64,000 bases of DNA from an uncultured Paracoccaceae bacterium (GCA_947498645.1 CANMKS010000001.1:2146032-2210031), one strand, 5' to 3'; numbered from the stretch's first letter, positions 53,288 through 63,206 are shown. Translations and numbers: made by a program. The notes: generated by a model from the sequence alone, not told the origin.

Positions 53288-54130
53288 ATGCACATCGCCC
53301 CTTACGACAACCAGAACAAACCGATTGTGGATGTGGATGATCCGACCGTCCCGCTGAACTATTTCAACATCGTCAAGCTGACCAAGGGGCAGGCGTTTGA
53401 ATATGCCGTGCCGGGGTATGAAACCTGCATCGTGCCGGCCACCGGGACCGTTGATATCAATATCGAAGGGTTCAAGGCTGATCGTATCGGTGAGCGGGGC
53501 GAGGATGTCTGGGACGGGGAACCCGAAGGCGTTTATGTGCCCGTTGGGGCCAAGGCCGAAATGGTTTGCGTATCCGACACCGCCGAGGTGTTTGTCTGCG
53601 GTGCCCGTTATGACAAGGTGCTGGATGCATTTGCTGTGCGCTCGGATGAGTTGGATCTGGTGCAATACGGCTCTGACGACACCAAGACCCACCGCAAGAT
53701 CAAACATATCCTTGGCACCAAGTATCATGACAAAGTGGGCCGCCTGCTGGTGTCTGAACTGTTTACTGTGGGCGAGGGCGGTTGGTCCGGTTTCCCATCC
53801 CACAAGCACGACACGGACCGTCTGCCTGATGAGACGCGCCACGATGAGACCTATAACTTTCGTTTCAAGCCCAACCACGGGTCGGGCGTGCAGATGTTGC
53901 AGCGCGAAGATGGCAAGGCGGGTGATGCCTATCATATCGTGGATGGGTCAACGATCTGTCTTGATAGTGGCTATCACCCCTGCGCTGTGCTGCCAGGCTA
54001 TCAGATGTATTACTTTACCATCCTGGGTGGGCTGTCGCAGCGCAGTCTGGTGCAGTATTTCCAGCCATCCCATGCCTATCAGGTTGAAACCATTCCCGGC
54101 ATCAAAGACATGATTGCCAAGTTCAAATGA
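53288..54130 (+). CDS. iolB: 5-deoxy-glucuronate isomerase
   Basis: 280 residues, bicupin fold typical of IolB. It converts 5-deoxy-glucuronate to 5-keto-2-deoxygluconate. Blocks: FNIVKLTKGQAFEYAVPGYE, LVSELFTVGEGGWSGFPSHK with the metal His (PSHKHDTD), RHDETYNFRFKPNHGSGVQM, and DSGYHPCAVLPGYQMYYFTI. A good Shine-Dalgarno (AAAGGAAAAACC) precedes the ATG. The stop overlaps the aldolase start by 4 nt. Chemical order iolD-B-C is complete within the unit. Confidence 0.92.
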   Translation: MHIAPYDNQNKPIVDVDDPTVPLNYFNIVKLTKGQAFEYAVPGYETCIVPATGTVDINIEGFKADRIGERGEDVWDGEPEGVYVPVGAKAEMVCVSDTAEVFVCGARYDKVLDAFAVRSDELDLVQYGSDDTKTHRKIKHILGTKYHDKVGRLLVSELFTVGEGGWSGFPSHKHDTDRLPDETRHDETYNFRFKPNHGSGVQMLQREDGKAGDAYHIVDGSTICLDSGYHPCAVLPGYQMYYFTILGGLSQRSLVQYFQPSHAYQVETIPGIKDMIAKFK

Positions 54131-54954
54131 CCCTTGTGACACTGAAAGATGTACTGCAACCGGCGTTGCAGCAGGGATATGCCGTGGGCGGATTGGTCTG
54201 CCTTGGATGGGAAGACATGCGCGCCTATGTGGCAGCGGCCGAGACCGAGAATTGCCCGGTGATCCTGCAAGCAGGGCCGGGGTGCCGGGCGCATACGCCA
54301 TTGCCGGTGCTGGGCAAGATGTTTCGGCATTTGGCAGAACAGGCATCCGTGCCTGTCGTGGCACATCTGGATCATGGCTATACCTATGATGAGTGTTCCG
54401 AGGCCTTGGATTCCGGTTTCACATCCTTGATGTTCGATGGGTCGCGCAAGCCATTGGCAGATAACATCAAAGAAACACGGCAAATCGCTGAAATGGCGCA
54501 TAATTCCGGGATCTCCTGTGAAGGCGAGATTGGATTTGTTGGCTATTCGGGGGGCGAGGCCTCTGCCGGGACGGACCCTGCAGAGGCAGCACAGTTCGCG
54601 GCTGAAACCGGTGTGGATGCCATGGCAATCTCGGTCGGGAACGTCCATTTGCAACAGGATAAAGAGGGCGGGCTGGATGAGCCACGGATCGCGGCCATTC
54701 AGGCGGCAACGGGCGTGCCGCTGGTCATTCACGGTGGGTCAGGTGTGCCGGTGGATCAACGCCGCCGATTGGCGACGACAACCAATATCAGCAAATTCAA
54801 CATTGGCACGGAACTGCGTATGGCCTTTGGCAATGCAATGCGCGAGGCGGTCAATCGCGATGCAGAGCGGTTTGACCGGGTGAGCATTCTCAAGGAAACG
54901 CATGATCCCGTGATGGAAGCAGCGCGCACCGTGTTGCGCAATCTGAAAGGCTAG
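54127..54954 (+). CDS. class II aldolase (probable 5-keto-2-deoxygluconate-6-phosphate aldolase)
   Basis: 275 residues of the zinc-dependent FBA/tagatose-bisphosphate aldolase family. Motifs: VPVVAHLDHGYTYDECSEAL with zinc His, EGEIGFVGYSGGEASAGTD, VGNVHLQQDKEGGLDEPRI, VIHGGSGVPVDQRRRLA, and ISKFNIGTELRMAF. As in Bacillus IolJ it would split the phosphorylated deoxyketogluconate into malonate semialdehyde and dihydroxyacetone phosphate. The assignment depends on the operon; the active-site set is also that of ordinary FBA. 4-nt overlap with iolB and 4-bp gap to iolG. Confidence 0.83.
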   Translation: MTLVTLKDVLQPALQQGYAVGGLVCLGWEDMRAYVAAAETENCPVILQAGPGCRAHTPLPVLGKMFRHLAEQASVPVVAHLDHGYTYDECSEALDSGFTSLMFDGSRKPLADNIKETRQIAEMAHNSGISCEGEIGFVGYSGGEASAGTDPAEAAQFAAETGVDAMAISVGNVHLQQDKEGGLDEPRIAAIQAATGVPLVIHGGSGVPVDQRRRLATTTNISKFNIGTELRMAFGNAMREAVNRDAERFDRVSILKETHDPVMEAARTVLRNLKG

Positions 54955-54958
54955 GGCG

Positions 54959-55951
54959 ATGATCAACATCGGGATTTTGGGCTGTGGCCGGATCGGGCAG
55001 GTTCATGGGGCAACCTTGCGCGGCATGACCAATGCGCGCGCCGCGGCCGTAGCCGATGCCATGCCAGAGGCGGCAAAGGCGCTTTCCGCGTCCACCGGCG
55101 CCAAGGTTATGGACGCGGATGCCATGATCAATGATCCGGGCATTGACGCGGTTATTATCGGCACGCCGACAACAACGCATTACGATCTGATCCATGCAGC
55201 GGCGGGCGCTGGCAAGGCGATCTTTTGCGAAAAGCCTATCGATCTGTCCGTGGACCGTATCCAGGATTGTCTGGCCGTGGTGGAAAAGGCGAATGTGCCT
55301 TTCATGACGGCGTTCAACCGTCGCTTTGATCCGAATTTTGCGCATCTTCAGCAACAGATTGCGGATCAGGTAATCGGCGATGTCGAACTGGTCACGATCC
55401 TGTCGCGCGACCCTGCGCCGCCGCCGATTGGCTATATCAAGACCTCGGGCGGCATCTTTCGCGATATGATGATCCATGATCTGGATATGGCGCGGTTCTT
55501 GCTGGGTGAAGAGCCTGTGGAACTGTCTGCCTCTGCGTCCTGTCTGGTTGATCCTGCGATCGGGCAGGTGGGTGATTTTGACACGGCTGTGGTCACGTTG
55601 AAGACCGCGGGCGGCAAGATTTGCCAGATTTCCAATTCGCGCCGCGCGACCTATGGCTATGATCAGCGGATTGAGGTGCATGGCAGCGCTGGTATGCTGC
55701 GCGCTGACAATATGCTGGAAAACACCGTCGAGGTGTCCAATGCTTCCGGTATGCGCAAGGCCCCGACGCAGCCGTTTTTCCTTGAGCGCTATGCCGCGGC
55801 CTATCGCGCAGAAATGGCGCATTTCGTGGCCTCACTGGAAAATGGCACAGCAGTCACACCCACAGGGCAGGACGGGCTAAAGGCGCAGATGCTGGCGGAT
55901 GCCGCCGATCAGGCGGCGCGCGATGGACAGATGAAAGTTGTTGATCTTTAA
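54959..55951 (+). CDS. iolG: inositol 2-dehydrogenase
   Basis: 330 residues, Gfo/Idh/MocA fold. N-terminal GILGCGRIGQVHGATLRGMT (GxGxxG), FCEKPIDLSVDRIQDC with the catalytic Lys, AFNRRFDPNFAHLQQQI, and FRDMMIHDLDMARFLLGEEP with the Asp-x3-His pair. It oxidises myo-inositol to 2-keto-myo-inositol, the first step of the pathway. It starts 4 bp after the aldolase and ends the operon. Of the three Gfo/Idh proteins in the locus this one best fits the classical IolG pattern. Confidence 0.88.
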   Translation: MINIGILGCGRIGQVHGATLRGMTNARAAAVADAMPEAAKALSASTGAKVMDADAMINDPGIDAVIIGTPTTTHYDLIHAAAGAGKAIFCEKPIDLSVDRIQDCLAVVEKANVPFMTAFNRRFDPNFAHLQQQIADQVIGDVELVTILSRDPAPPPIGYIKTSGGIFRDMMIHDLDMARFLLGEEPVELSASASCLVDPAIGQVGDFDTAVVTLKTAGGKICQISNSRRATYGYDQRIEVHGSAGMLRADNMLENTVEVSNASGMRKAPTQPFFLERYAAAYRAEMAHFVASLENGTAVTPTGQDGLKAQMLADAADQAARDGQMKVVDL

Positions 55952-56078
55952 CCCCACCTTATCGCGAAAAGTTTATTACGCACGGCAAGCTGGCATGATT
56001 GCGGGTGCGATGCTGCCTTGACCTCGCGCCAATTAAGGTCAGTCTGTCTGTAACGAACTGGTTCTGGAGGGAAAGATC

Positions 56079-57659
56079 ATGACACACGGAAATCTGCGAA
56101 AATCTGCATTGCTGGGCAGCGCGCTTGCCTTTTGCGCCTTGGGTGCGTCGGCAGAGACGCTGCGCTGGGCGTCAACGACCGACCCGCAGACGATGGACCC
56201 GCATGCAGTGAACTCTGCGCCTGTCCTGTCGTTCCTCAACAACGTCTATGAAGGTCTGGTGCGTCGCGGGCAGGATATGTCGATTGAACCATCATTGGCT
56301 ACATCCTGGGAACCACTGGAGGGCGAAAACGGCTGGCGTTTCAACCTGCGCGAAGGCGTGACATTTCAGGATGGCGCGGCGTTCACGGCAGAGGATGTGA
56401 TGTTCTCTTATCAGCGCGCTTCGAATGAAGCGGCTGATGTGCGGTCATGGTTTGCCCCGGTGTCAGAGGTCCGCGTTGTCGATGACTTTACCATTGATTT
56501 TGTGACCACGGCGCCCAACCCGCTGTTCCCGGATTCCATTGCGAATTTCATGATCCTCGACAAGGATTGGGCCGAAAGCAACGACGCCGCTCTGCCTGCA
56601 CGTGATGCGGAAAACTTTGCCACGATGAATGTAAATGGCACCGGCCCCTTTACTGTTGCCAGCCGCGACCCCGGCGTGCGCACCACATTGGTACCTAACG
56701 AAGCGTGGTGGGACGATGCCCAGCACAATGTGACCGAGGCCGTATTTACCCCAATCGGCAATTCGGCCACGGGCCTTGCCGCGCTGCTGTCGGGTGAGAT
56801 TGATTTCATCCAGCCGATCCCCTTGCAGGATGTGGCACAGGTTGAGGGCCGCGATGGTTTCAAAGTGCTGGAAGGCGAAGAAACCCGTGTGATCATGTTC
56901 GGCTTTGGCCATGAACACGACACGCTGCTGTATTCCACAGATGTGACCGACACCAACCCGTTCAGCGACCCGCGCGTGCGGCAGGCTGCGGGCCATGCGA
57001 TTGATATCGACAGCATTGATCGTGTCCTGTTCCGGGGCAAGATCGAAGCGGCCAACCAGTTGGTGCCTGCCGGTATATCTGGCTATTCCGAGGCCAATCA
57101 AAACCGCCCCGCTTATGACCCTGACCGCGCCCGCGCGTTGCTGGCCGAGGCGGGCTATCCTGATGGGTTCTCCTTTGGGCTGAAATGCCCCAACGACCGT
57201 TATATCAACGATGAGGCGCTGTGCCGTGCGGCTGCATCCATGTTTGCCGCCGTTGGGTTGGACGCGGAACTGTCCACTGGCCCAGTCCGTGATTACTGGC
57301 CACAGCTGCGCGAAGATGACTTTGACATGTATTTGCTGGGCTGGTCGCCGGGCACATTTGATATGGAGCATCCGATCCGCTTTCTGCTGCATTCGCAGGA
57401 TGATGAGAAAAAGCTGGGGTCGTGGAACTTTGGCAACTATTCCAACGCGCGTGTCGATGAACTGCTGCCACAAATTCAGCAAGAGATTGACCCAGCCGCC
57501 CGTCAGGCAATGATTGATGAGGTCGTGGGCATCACGCAGGAAGAGGTCGCCTATATCCCGCTTTATACGCAGCCGCTGATCTGGGCCGCAAAGGACAATG
57601 TGGACCTTACACAACGCGCCGATAACTTCTTCATGCTGCGTTGGGTGACTGTGAACTGA
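56079..57659 (+). CDS. ABC transporter family 5 substrate-binding protein (peptide-type)
   Basis: 526 residues with a signal peptide (MTHGNLRKSALLGSALAFCA, cleavage after GASA). SBP family 5 (DppA/OppA-like): LRWASTTDPQTMDPHAVNSA, FLNNVYEGLVRRGQDMSIEP, NLREGVTFQDGAAFTAEDVM, DPRVRQAAGHAIDIDSIDRV, NFGNYSNARVDELLPQIQQE. It binds a peptide or another substrate for the following permeases. Preceded by GGAGGGAAAGATC. A second binding protein of the same family follows the ATPase at 61602. Confidence 0.86.
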   Translation: MTHGNLRKSALLGSALAFCALGASAETLRWASTTDPQTMDPHAVNSAPVLSFLNNVYEGLVRRGQDMSIEPSLATSWEPLEGENGWRFNLREGVTFQDGAAFTAEDVMFSYQRASNEAADVRSWFAPVSEVRVVDDFTIDFVTTAPNPLFPDSIANFMILDKDWAESNDAALPARDAENFATMNVNGTGPFTVASRDPGVRTTLVPNEAWWDDAQHNVTEAVFTPIGNSATGLAALLSGEIDFIQPIPLQDVAQVEGRDGFKVLEGEETRVIMFGFGHEHDTLLYSTDVTDTNPFSDPRVRQAAGHAIDIDSIDRVLFRGKIEAANQLVPAGISGYSEANQNRPAYDPDRARALLAEAGYPDGFSFGLKCPNDRYINDEALCRAAASMFAAVGLDAELSTGPVRDYWPQLREDDFDMYLLGWSPGTFDMEHPIRFLLHSQDDEKKLGSWNFGNYSNARVDELLPQIQQEIDPAARQAMIDEVVGITQEEVAYIPLYTQPLIWAAKDNVDLTQRADNFFMLRWVTVN

Positions 57660-57684
57660 TCACCGCAAGATAAGCAAAAAGGCG

Positions 57685-58656
57685 ATGGTCTACTTTATCC
57701 TCAAACGGCTGGTGCAGTCTGTTTTCGTGATGCTGGCCGTCGCCTTTTTGGCCTTTTCCCTGTTCCGCTTTGTGGGTGATCCGATCACCCAGATGACCGG
57801 GGTTGAAACCTCGGTCGCGGATCAGGAACGGTTGCGCGAGGAGCTGGGTCTGAACGACCCGTTTATTTTTCAGTTCATGCGGTTCACGACCGATATGCTG
57901 CAAGGCGACTTTGGGTTTTCCTACCGCACCCGGCAGCCGGTGGCCGAGATGATCACCGACCGGATACCGGCCACGCTGGAGCTTGGGATTGTTGCGTTGC
58001 TGATCTCACTGGCCGTGGGTATTCCGGCGGGTGTTTATACCGCGCTGCGACCGAAAGGGTTTGCGACGCAGGCCATTTTGATGACGACCCTTGTTGGCGT
58101 CTCGATCCCGACATTTGTGATTGGCATCATGCTGATTTTTGTCTTTGGGGTGCAATTGGGCTGGCTGCCGACCTTTGGGCGTGGCGGCACCGTGCAGATC
58201 GGCGGCTGGGAAAGTTCGCTGTTCACGATTGAAGGCTGGCGCGCCTTGCTGCTGCCCGCCATTACGCTGGGCGTTTATCAACTGACCCTCACCATGCGCC
58301 TTGTGCGGGCTGAAATGATGGAGGTCATGCGATCAGACTACATTCGCTTTGCCATGGCGCGGGGTGTCCCGATGCGCAAATTGCACTACCGGCACGCGCT
58401 GGCCAACACGATGGTGCCGGTCATCACGATTATCGGGTTGCAATTCGGCGGGGTGATCGCCTTTTCCATCGTCACCGAAAGCGTATTTCAGTGGCCCGGC
58501 ATGGGCCTGCTGTTTCTGGAATCGATCCGCTTTGTCGATATTCCTGTGATGGGTGTCTACCTTGTCGTGATCGCGTTTTTCTTTGTGCTGGTGAACCTGA
58601 TCGTTGATCTGCTTTACGTGGCCATCGACCCGCGATTGCGGGTAAAGGACGTGTGA
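57685..58656 (+). CDS. ABC transporter permease (DppB-like)
   Basis: 323 residues, six membrane helices. N-terminal helix VYFILKRLVQSVFVMLAVAF and the typical ELGLNDPFIFQFMRF region of DppB/OppB permeases, followed by the BPD loop (MRSDYIRFAMARGVPMRKLH, with YRHALANTMVPVITIIGLQF). It has the usual long first periplasmic loop. The stop overlaps the next permease ATG by one base (TGATG). Part of the peptide-type importer. Confidence 0.88.
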   Translation: MVYFILKRLVQSVFVMLAVAFLAFSLFRFVGDPITQMTGVETSVADQERLREELGLNDPFIFQFMRFTTDMLQGDFGFSYRTRQPVAEMITDRIPATLELGIVALLISLAVGIPAGVYTALRPKGFATQAILMTTLVGVSIPTFVIGIMLIFVFGVQLGWLPTFGRGGTVQIGGWESSLFTIEGWRALLLPAITLGVYQLTLTMRLVRAEMMEVMRSDYIRFAMARGVPMRKLHYRHALANTMVPVITIIGLQFGGVIAFSIVTESVFQWPGMGLLFLESIRFVDIPVMGVYLVVIAFFFVLVNLIVDLLYVAIDPRLRVKDV

Positions 58657-59561
58657 TGGTGGCATTCCTAAAACGCTACGAGGGGCTGTGGCTGTTCGTG
58701 CATTCACCCGCCGCCATCATTGCCGCGATTGTGGCGGTGCTGATCATGATTGGTGCGGTTTTCGCACCATGGATCGCGCAGGTGAACCCTTACGATCTGT
58801 CCTCATTTAGCCTGTTTGATGGTTTGCTGCCTCCGGTTTGGCAAGAGGGCGCGAACCCGCAGTACCTGCTGGGAACCGACGACCAGGGGCGCGACATGAT
58901 TTCGTCGATCCTTTACGGCGCGCGGTTGTCATTGATCATCGGGCTGGCTGCGCTGACGATTGCGGCGGTGCTGGGGGTGGGGCTTGGCCTTGCGGCTGGG
59001 TACTACGGTGGGCGGTTCGATGCGATTGTGATGCGGATTGCCGATGTGCAACTGGCCCTGCCTGCCATTCTGACGGCGCTGCTGATTGACGGCATCGCAC
59101 GCGGCATTTTGCCAGCGTCCATGCAGCAGGATTTGCGGGTTGCGGTGCTGACCCTCGCCATTGCCTTGTCGCTATGGGTGAACTTTGCGCGGACCGCGCG
59201 GGCGTCGACATTCGTGCAGATGAACAAGGAATATGTGCAAGCCGCGATCATGATGGGCCAGCGCCCGTCCCGCGTGATGTTTGTGCATATCCTGCCCAAT
59301 ATCCTTGGGCCGCTGTTGGTGATCATGACGGTCGATCTGGCCTCGGCCATCCTGCTGGAGGCGACATTGTCCTTCCTTGGCATCGGTCTGCCCGCTGACA
59401 GCCCCAGCCTTGGCACGCTGATCCGCATCGGGATGCAGTTCTTGCTGTCGGGCGAATGGTGGATCCTGTGGATTCCGACCCTTTTCCTTGTGGCCCTTGT
59501 GGTGTCGATCAATATTCTTGGCGATTTCCTGCGCGACGTCTTTAACCCGAGGTTGCGTTGA
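58656..59561 (+). CDS. ABC transporter permease (DppC-like)
   Basis: 301 residues. DppC/OppC family: N-terminal segment FAPWIAQVNPYDLSSFSLFD, LGTDDQGRDMISSILYGARL (the family hallmark GTDxxGRD), EYVQAAIMMGQRPSRVMFVH (ATPase contact), and a C-terminal FLLSGEWWILWIPTLFLVAL. ATG 58656 is used; a GTG codon one triplet earlier is less likely. Overlaps of one base with the permease before and with the ATPase after show tight operon packing. Confidence 0.88.
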   Translation: MVAFLKRYEGLWLFVHSPAAIIAAIVAVLIMIGAVFAPWIAQVNPYDLSSFSLFDGLLPPVWQEGANPQYLLGTDDQGRDMISSILYGARLSLIIGLAALTIAAVLGVGLGLAAGYYGGRFDAIVMRIADVQLALPAILTALLIDGIARGILPASMQQDLRVAVLTLAIALSLWVNFARTARASTFVQMNKEYVQAAIMMGQRPSRVMFVHILPNILGPLLVIMTVDLASAILLEATLSFLGIGLPADSPSLGTLIRIGMQFLLSGEWWILWIPTLFLVALVVSINILGDFLRDVFNPRLR

Positions 59562-61252
59562 TGCTGGTGATCAAGGATTTGGCCGTAAAATTCCCGTCGC
59601 GCTTTGGCGAGTTCACAGCGATTGAAGACGTGGATATGACCATCAAACCCGGCGAGATTCACGGGCTGGTGGGCGAAAGCGGTGCAGGCAAATCGACCGT
59701 AGGTGCGGCAGTGATCGGCCTGCTGTCCGCACCAGGCTACATCGCAAACGGGGAATTGTCGCTGGGCGACACGAATCTGCGCAATCTGACACCGGATCAG
59801 GCCCACGAGATTCGCGGCGACCGGATTTCGATGATCTTTCAGGATCCGCAAACCAGCCTGAACCCGTTGATGACGATCGAGGATCAGCTGATCGAAACCA
59901 TTCAGGCGCATTCCAATGTCAGCGACAGCGCGGCCCGCAAACGCGCCGTTGACCTGCTTGAAGAGATCGGGATCAAGAATGCCGCAGAGCGGATCAAGGC
60001 CTATCCGCATCAGTTTTCGGGCGGTATGCGCCAACGTGTCGTGATTGCACTGGCGATTTGTACGGACCCAGAGTTGATCATCGCGGATGAGCCGACAACC
60101 GCGCTGGATGTGGCGGTGCAAAGTCAGGTACTGGACCTGATCCGCAGGCTGGCCCGCGACCGGCAGATTGCCTTTATGCTGATCACCCATGATATCGGGG
60201 TGATCGCCCAGATCGCTGATCGCGTGACGGTGATGCGCAAGGGCAAGGTGATGGAAACCGGCGACACGCCGCAGGTACTGGGTGCACCAACCCATCCTTA
60301 TACGCAGGCGCTGATGGATGCGGTGCCGCCATTGGACCACCGGATCGCGCGGTTCCGGGTGCCGGAAGAAGAGGGCACAGCGGGCGTTGTAACCGGGAAT
60401 ACTGCGGAAAAATGGTTGCTGGAAGGGCAGCAATACGCGCTGACGGGGCTGACGCTGCAAGATCTTTGCGTGCGGTTCGCCGGTCCGCGCACATCGTTGT
60501 TTCGCAAGCCTGAACCTTATGTGGCGCTGCGTGATGTCAATTTGGACGTGCGCCCCGGTTCAATCATGGGGCTGGTGGGCGAAAGCGGGTCGGGAAAATC
60601 GACGCTGGCCAAGGCCATCACCGGGCTGATTACGCCCAGCAGTGGCGTCATGCGGCTGGGGGATGAGATATTGCCAGCAGGCAAGGCGCGCAGTCGCCAT
60701 CACCCGTCGCGGCAACTGGTGCAGATGGTATTTCAGGACCCTTATTCAAGCCTGAATTCACGCCATCGCATTGGTGCGATCCTGACCGAGCCTTTGTGGT
60801 TCTACGGCTTTGTCCAGGACGCCAAGGAACGCGAGCGATTGGCCGCTGCGATGCTGGAGCTTGTCGGCATGGCGCCTGACGCTATCGACAAATACCCCCA
60901 TCAGTTCTCTGGCGGGCAAAGGCAGCGGATTGCCGTGGCGCGGGCGCTTTTGGCGCGGCCCCGGTTTCTGATCTGTGATGAACCGACGTCGGCCCTTGAT
61001 GTGTCCATTCAGGCGGAAATCCTCAATCTGCTGAAAGACCTACAATCCATGTTTGGCCTTACCATCCTGTTTATCAGTCACAATCTGGCGGTTGTACGCC
61101 AGATGGCCGACGATACGGCGGTCCTGCGCAACGGCGTGATCGAGGAGATGGGCGCAACAGAAGATCTGTTTGCGCGGCCAAAGGCCGATTACACCCAGAC
61201 ATTGCTGAGCCTGACACCGGTGATGCCACGAGAATGGCAATCGGCGGGATAG
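59561..61252 (+). CDS. fused double ABC ATP-binding protein (DppD-DppF type)
   Basis: 563 residues with two complete nucleotide-binding domains. First half: Walker A GESGAGKSTVGAAV, signature FSGGMRQRVVIALAI, Walker B LIIADEPTTALDV. Second half: Walker A GESGSGKSTLAKAI, signature FSGGQRQRIAVARAL, Walker B FLICDEPTSALDV. A short oligopeptide-transporter C-terminal region sits between them (GAPTHPYTQALMDAVPPLDH). This single chain replaces separate DppD and DppF. ATG 59561 overlaps the permease stop. Confidence 0.9.
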   Translation: MLVIKDLAVKFPSRFGEFTAIEDVDMTIKPGEIHGLVGESGAGKSTVGAAVIGLLSAPGYIANGELSLGDTNLRNLTPDQAHEIRGDRISMIFQDPQTSLNPLMTIEDQLIETIQAHSNVSDSAARKRAVDLLEEIGIKNAAERIKAYPHQFSGGMRQRVVIALAICTDPELIIADEPTTALDVAVQSQVLDLIRRLARDRQIAFMLITHDIGVIAQIADRVTVMRKGKVMETGDTPQVLGAPTHPYTQALMDAVPPLDHRIARFRVPEEEGTAGVVTGNTAEKWLLEGQQYALTGLTLQDLCVRFAGPRTSLFRKPEPYVALRDVNLDVRPGSIMGLVGESGSGKSTLAKAITGLITPSSGVMRLGDEILPAGKARSRHHPSRQLVQMVFQDPYSSLNSRHRIGAILTEPLWFYGFVQDAKERERLAAAMLELVGMAPDAIDKYPHQFSGGQRQRIAVARALLARPRFLICDEPTSALDVSIQAEILNLLKDLQSMFGLTILFISHNLAVVRQMADDTAVLRNGVIEEMGATEDLFARPKADYTQTLLSLTPVMPREWQSAG

Positions 61253-61601
61253 TGCGCGGCGGCGGGCACACATGAGACGATCGCCGCTTCTGTGGCAGGC
61301 GTTCTGGCCGAATCGCAAGGTGCGATAAAATCAGATGCGCGGCCAGTGCGGCCCGTGCCGATCATCGGATCAAAGCGCCTGCGCAGGCCTGTAATCCAGA
61401 GAATTTCAAATTCCTTAAGACCGCCCATTGGCAAATCCAATCAATCATGTTCCTATCCGCCTATCGAGACCGGGGGACTGCTGCATACCGATTGCTACAT
61501 TACTGGAACAGGTCCGGACCAATGATCCTGCTGTTGCCAAATGCTTTGTGGATTGCCGCGTACCTCTGTCACCCAAAAAATGAAAAAAGGGAGATAACGT
61601 G
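61253..61601. other. 349-bp intergenic region before the second binding protein
   Basis: Open frames on both strands (61292-61525 plus, 61189-61440 minus) lack a Shine-Dalgarno and any recognisable domain. The region is lower in GC than the flanking genes, and presumably holds a promoter for the binding protein that follows. No hairpin terminator or palindrome stands out. Confidence 0.5.
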
Positions 61602-63194
61602 ATGTTATTCAAACATACTATTTCATTGGGCTTGCTGATGGGCGCGTTGGGCGCCTCTGTGGCTTCGGCCCAATCACTTGTCTATTGCTCGGAAGGTTCG
61701 CCCGAAGGTTTTGACCCGGCGCTTTATACCGCAGGCACAACCTTTGATGCGTCCAGCCACCCGCTGTACAATCGCCTGACAGAGTTCAAGGTCGGCACCA
61801 CAGAGGTGATCCCGGCGCTGGCAGAAAGCTGGGAAGTGTCCGAGGATGGCATGACGGTGACGTTCAATCTGCGTCAGGGCGTGCAGTTCCACTCTAACGA
61901 TATGTTCACACCCAGCCGCGACTTTAACGCGGACGATGTGATCTTTACCTTCAACCGCCAAAAGAATGACGACCACCCTTACAACGGTGTGTCCGGCGGT
62001 ACATGGGAATACTTTGACGGCATGTCCATGCCCGATCTGGTCGAAAGCATTGAAAAGGTCGATGACTACACTGTCGTCTTTAACCTCAGCCGCCCGGAAG
62101 CGCCGTTCATTGCCAACATGGCGATGGATTTCGCATCTATCGTGTCAGCTGAATACGGCGACGCCATGCTGGAAGCCGGCACGCCGGAGATGCTGAACCA
62201 GGCGCCCATCGGCACTGGTCCCTTTGCGTTTCAGGCCTATCAGAAAGACGCTGTCATCCGCTATCTGCGCAATGACAACTATTGGGGTGATCCAGCCCGC
62301 GTTGAAAGCCTGATCTTTGCGATCACGCCTGATGCATCCGTGCGTTACCAGAAGGTGCAGGCGGGTGAATGTCATGTCACAGCCTATCCAAACCCGGCGG
62401 ATATTCAGGCAATGAAAGATGCCGAAGATATCGTCGTGATGGAACAGGAAGGCCTGAACGTGGGTTACCTTGCCTACAACACAACCATGCCTCCCTATGA
62501 CAACGCCAATGTGCGTCGCGCGCTGAACATGGCCATCGACAAGCAGGCCATCATCGATGTTGTCTTCCAGGGCTCTGGCCAGATTGCCAAGAACCCGATC
62601 CCGCCAACCATGTGGTCCTATAACGACGCTGTGGTTGACGATGAGTACAACCCAGAATTGGCGATGGAGATGCTTGCCGCAGAAGGTGTTGAGGATCTCA
62701 ACATGAAGATCTGGGCGATGCCTGTGCAGCGCCCCTATAACCCCAACGCCCGCCGAATGGCCGAGCTGATGCAGGAAGACTTTGCCAAGATCGGTGTCAC
62801 AGTCGAGATCGTGTCCTATGAATGGGGTGAATACCTGTCCCGCTCACGCGAGCTGGACCGTGATGGTGCGATCCTTCTGGGTTGGACTGGTGACAACGGC
62901 GATCCTGACAACTTCCTGGCTGTGCTGCTAGGCTGTGACGGTCGCGAGGCCTCAAACCGTGCACAGTGGTGCCACCAGCCGTTTGAGGATCTGATCCAGC
63001 AAGCCAAAGTGCTGCCAACGCAAGAAGAGCGTCAGCCACTTTACGAGCAGGCGCAGGTGATCTTCAAAGAGCAGGCGCCTTGGGCGACCATCGCGCACTC
63101 TGTTGTTTACATGACAATGCGTCCTGAGGTTGACGGCTATGTTGTTCACCCGCTGGGTGGCCACATCTTCAACCAGGTTGGCCTGTCTGAGTAA
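61602..63194 (+). CDS. ABC transporter family 5 substrate-binding protein (DppA-like)
   Basis: 530 residues with a signal peptide (MLFKHTISLGLLMGALGASV, cleavage after ASA). DppA-like: LVYCSEGSPEGFDPALYTAG, TFDASSHPLYNRLTEFKVGT, QGVQFHSNDMFTPSRDFNAD, NMAMDFASIVSAEYGDAM, YLAYNTTMPPYDNANVRRAL, and GWTGDNGDPDNFLAVLLGCD. Dipeptides are the usual ligand, consistent with the peptidase gene that follows. ATG 61602 follows GGGAGATAACGTG. Distinct in sequence from the first binding protein of the operon. Confidence 0.88.
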   Translation: MLFKHTISLGLLMGALGASVASAQSLVYCSEGSPEGFDPALYTAGTTFDASSHPLYNRLTEFKVGTTEVIPALAESWEVSEDGMTVTFNLRQGVQFHSNDMFTPSRDFNADDVIFTFNRQKNDDHPYNGVSGGTWEYFDGMSMPDLVESIEKVDDYTVVFNLSRPEAPFIANMAMDFASIVSAEYGDAMLEAGTPEMLNQAPIGTGPFAFQAYQKDAVIRYLRNDNYWGDPARVESLIFAITPDASVRYQKVQAGECHVTAYPNPADIQAMKDAEDIVVMEQEGLNVGYLAYNTTMPPYDNANVRRALNMAIDKQAIIDVVFQGSGQIAKNPIPPTMWSYNDAVVDDEYNPELAMEMLAAEGVEDLNMKIWAMPVQRPYNPNARRMAELMQEDFAKIGVTVEIVSYEWGEYLSRSRELDRDGAILLGWTGDNGDPDNFLAVLLGCDGREASNRAQWCHQPFEDLIQQAKVLPTQEERQPLYEQAQVIFKEQAPWATIAHSVVYMTMRPEVDGYVVHPLGGHIFNQVGLSE

Positions 63195-63206
63195 CCGCAA
63201 TCGCTT

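Noticed and set aside
52829..53935. Minus-strand ORF of 368 codons
   Set aside because: Antisense to iolC and iolB, which are clear.
59003..60460. Minus-strand ORF of 485 codons
   Set aside because: Antisense to the permease and ATPase genes, which have complete motifs; long antisense frames are expected in this GC-rich sequence.
61292..61525. Plus-strand ORF of 77 codons in the 61.3-61.6 kb gap
   Set aside because: No ribosome-binding site, no family, ends well before the next gene.
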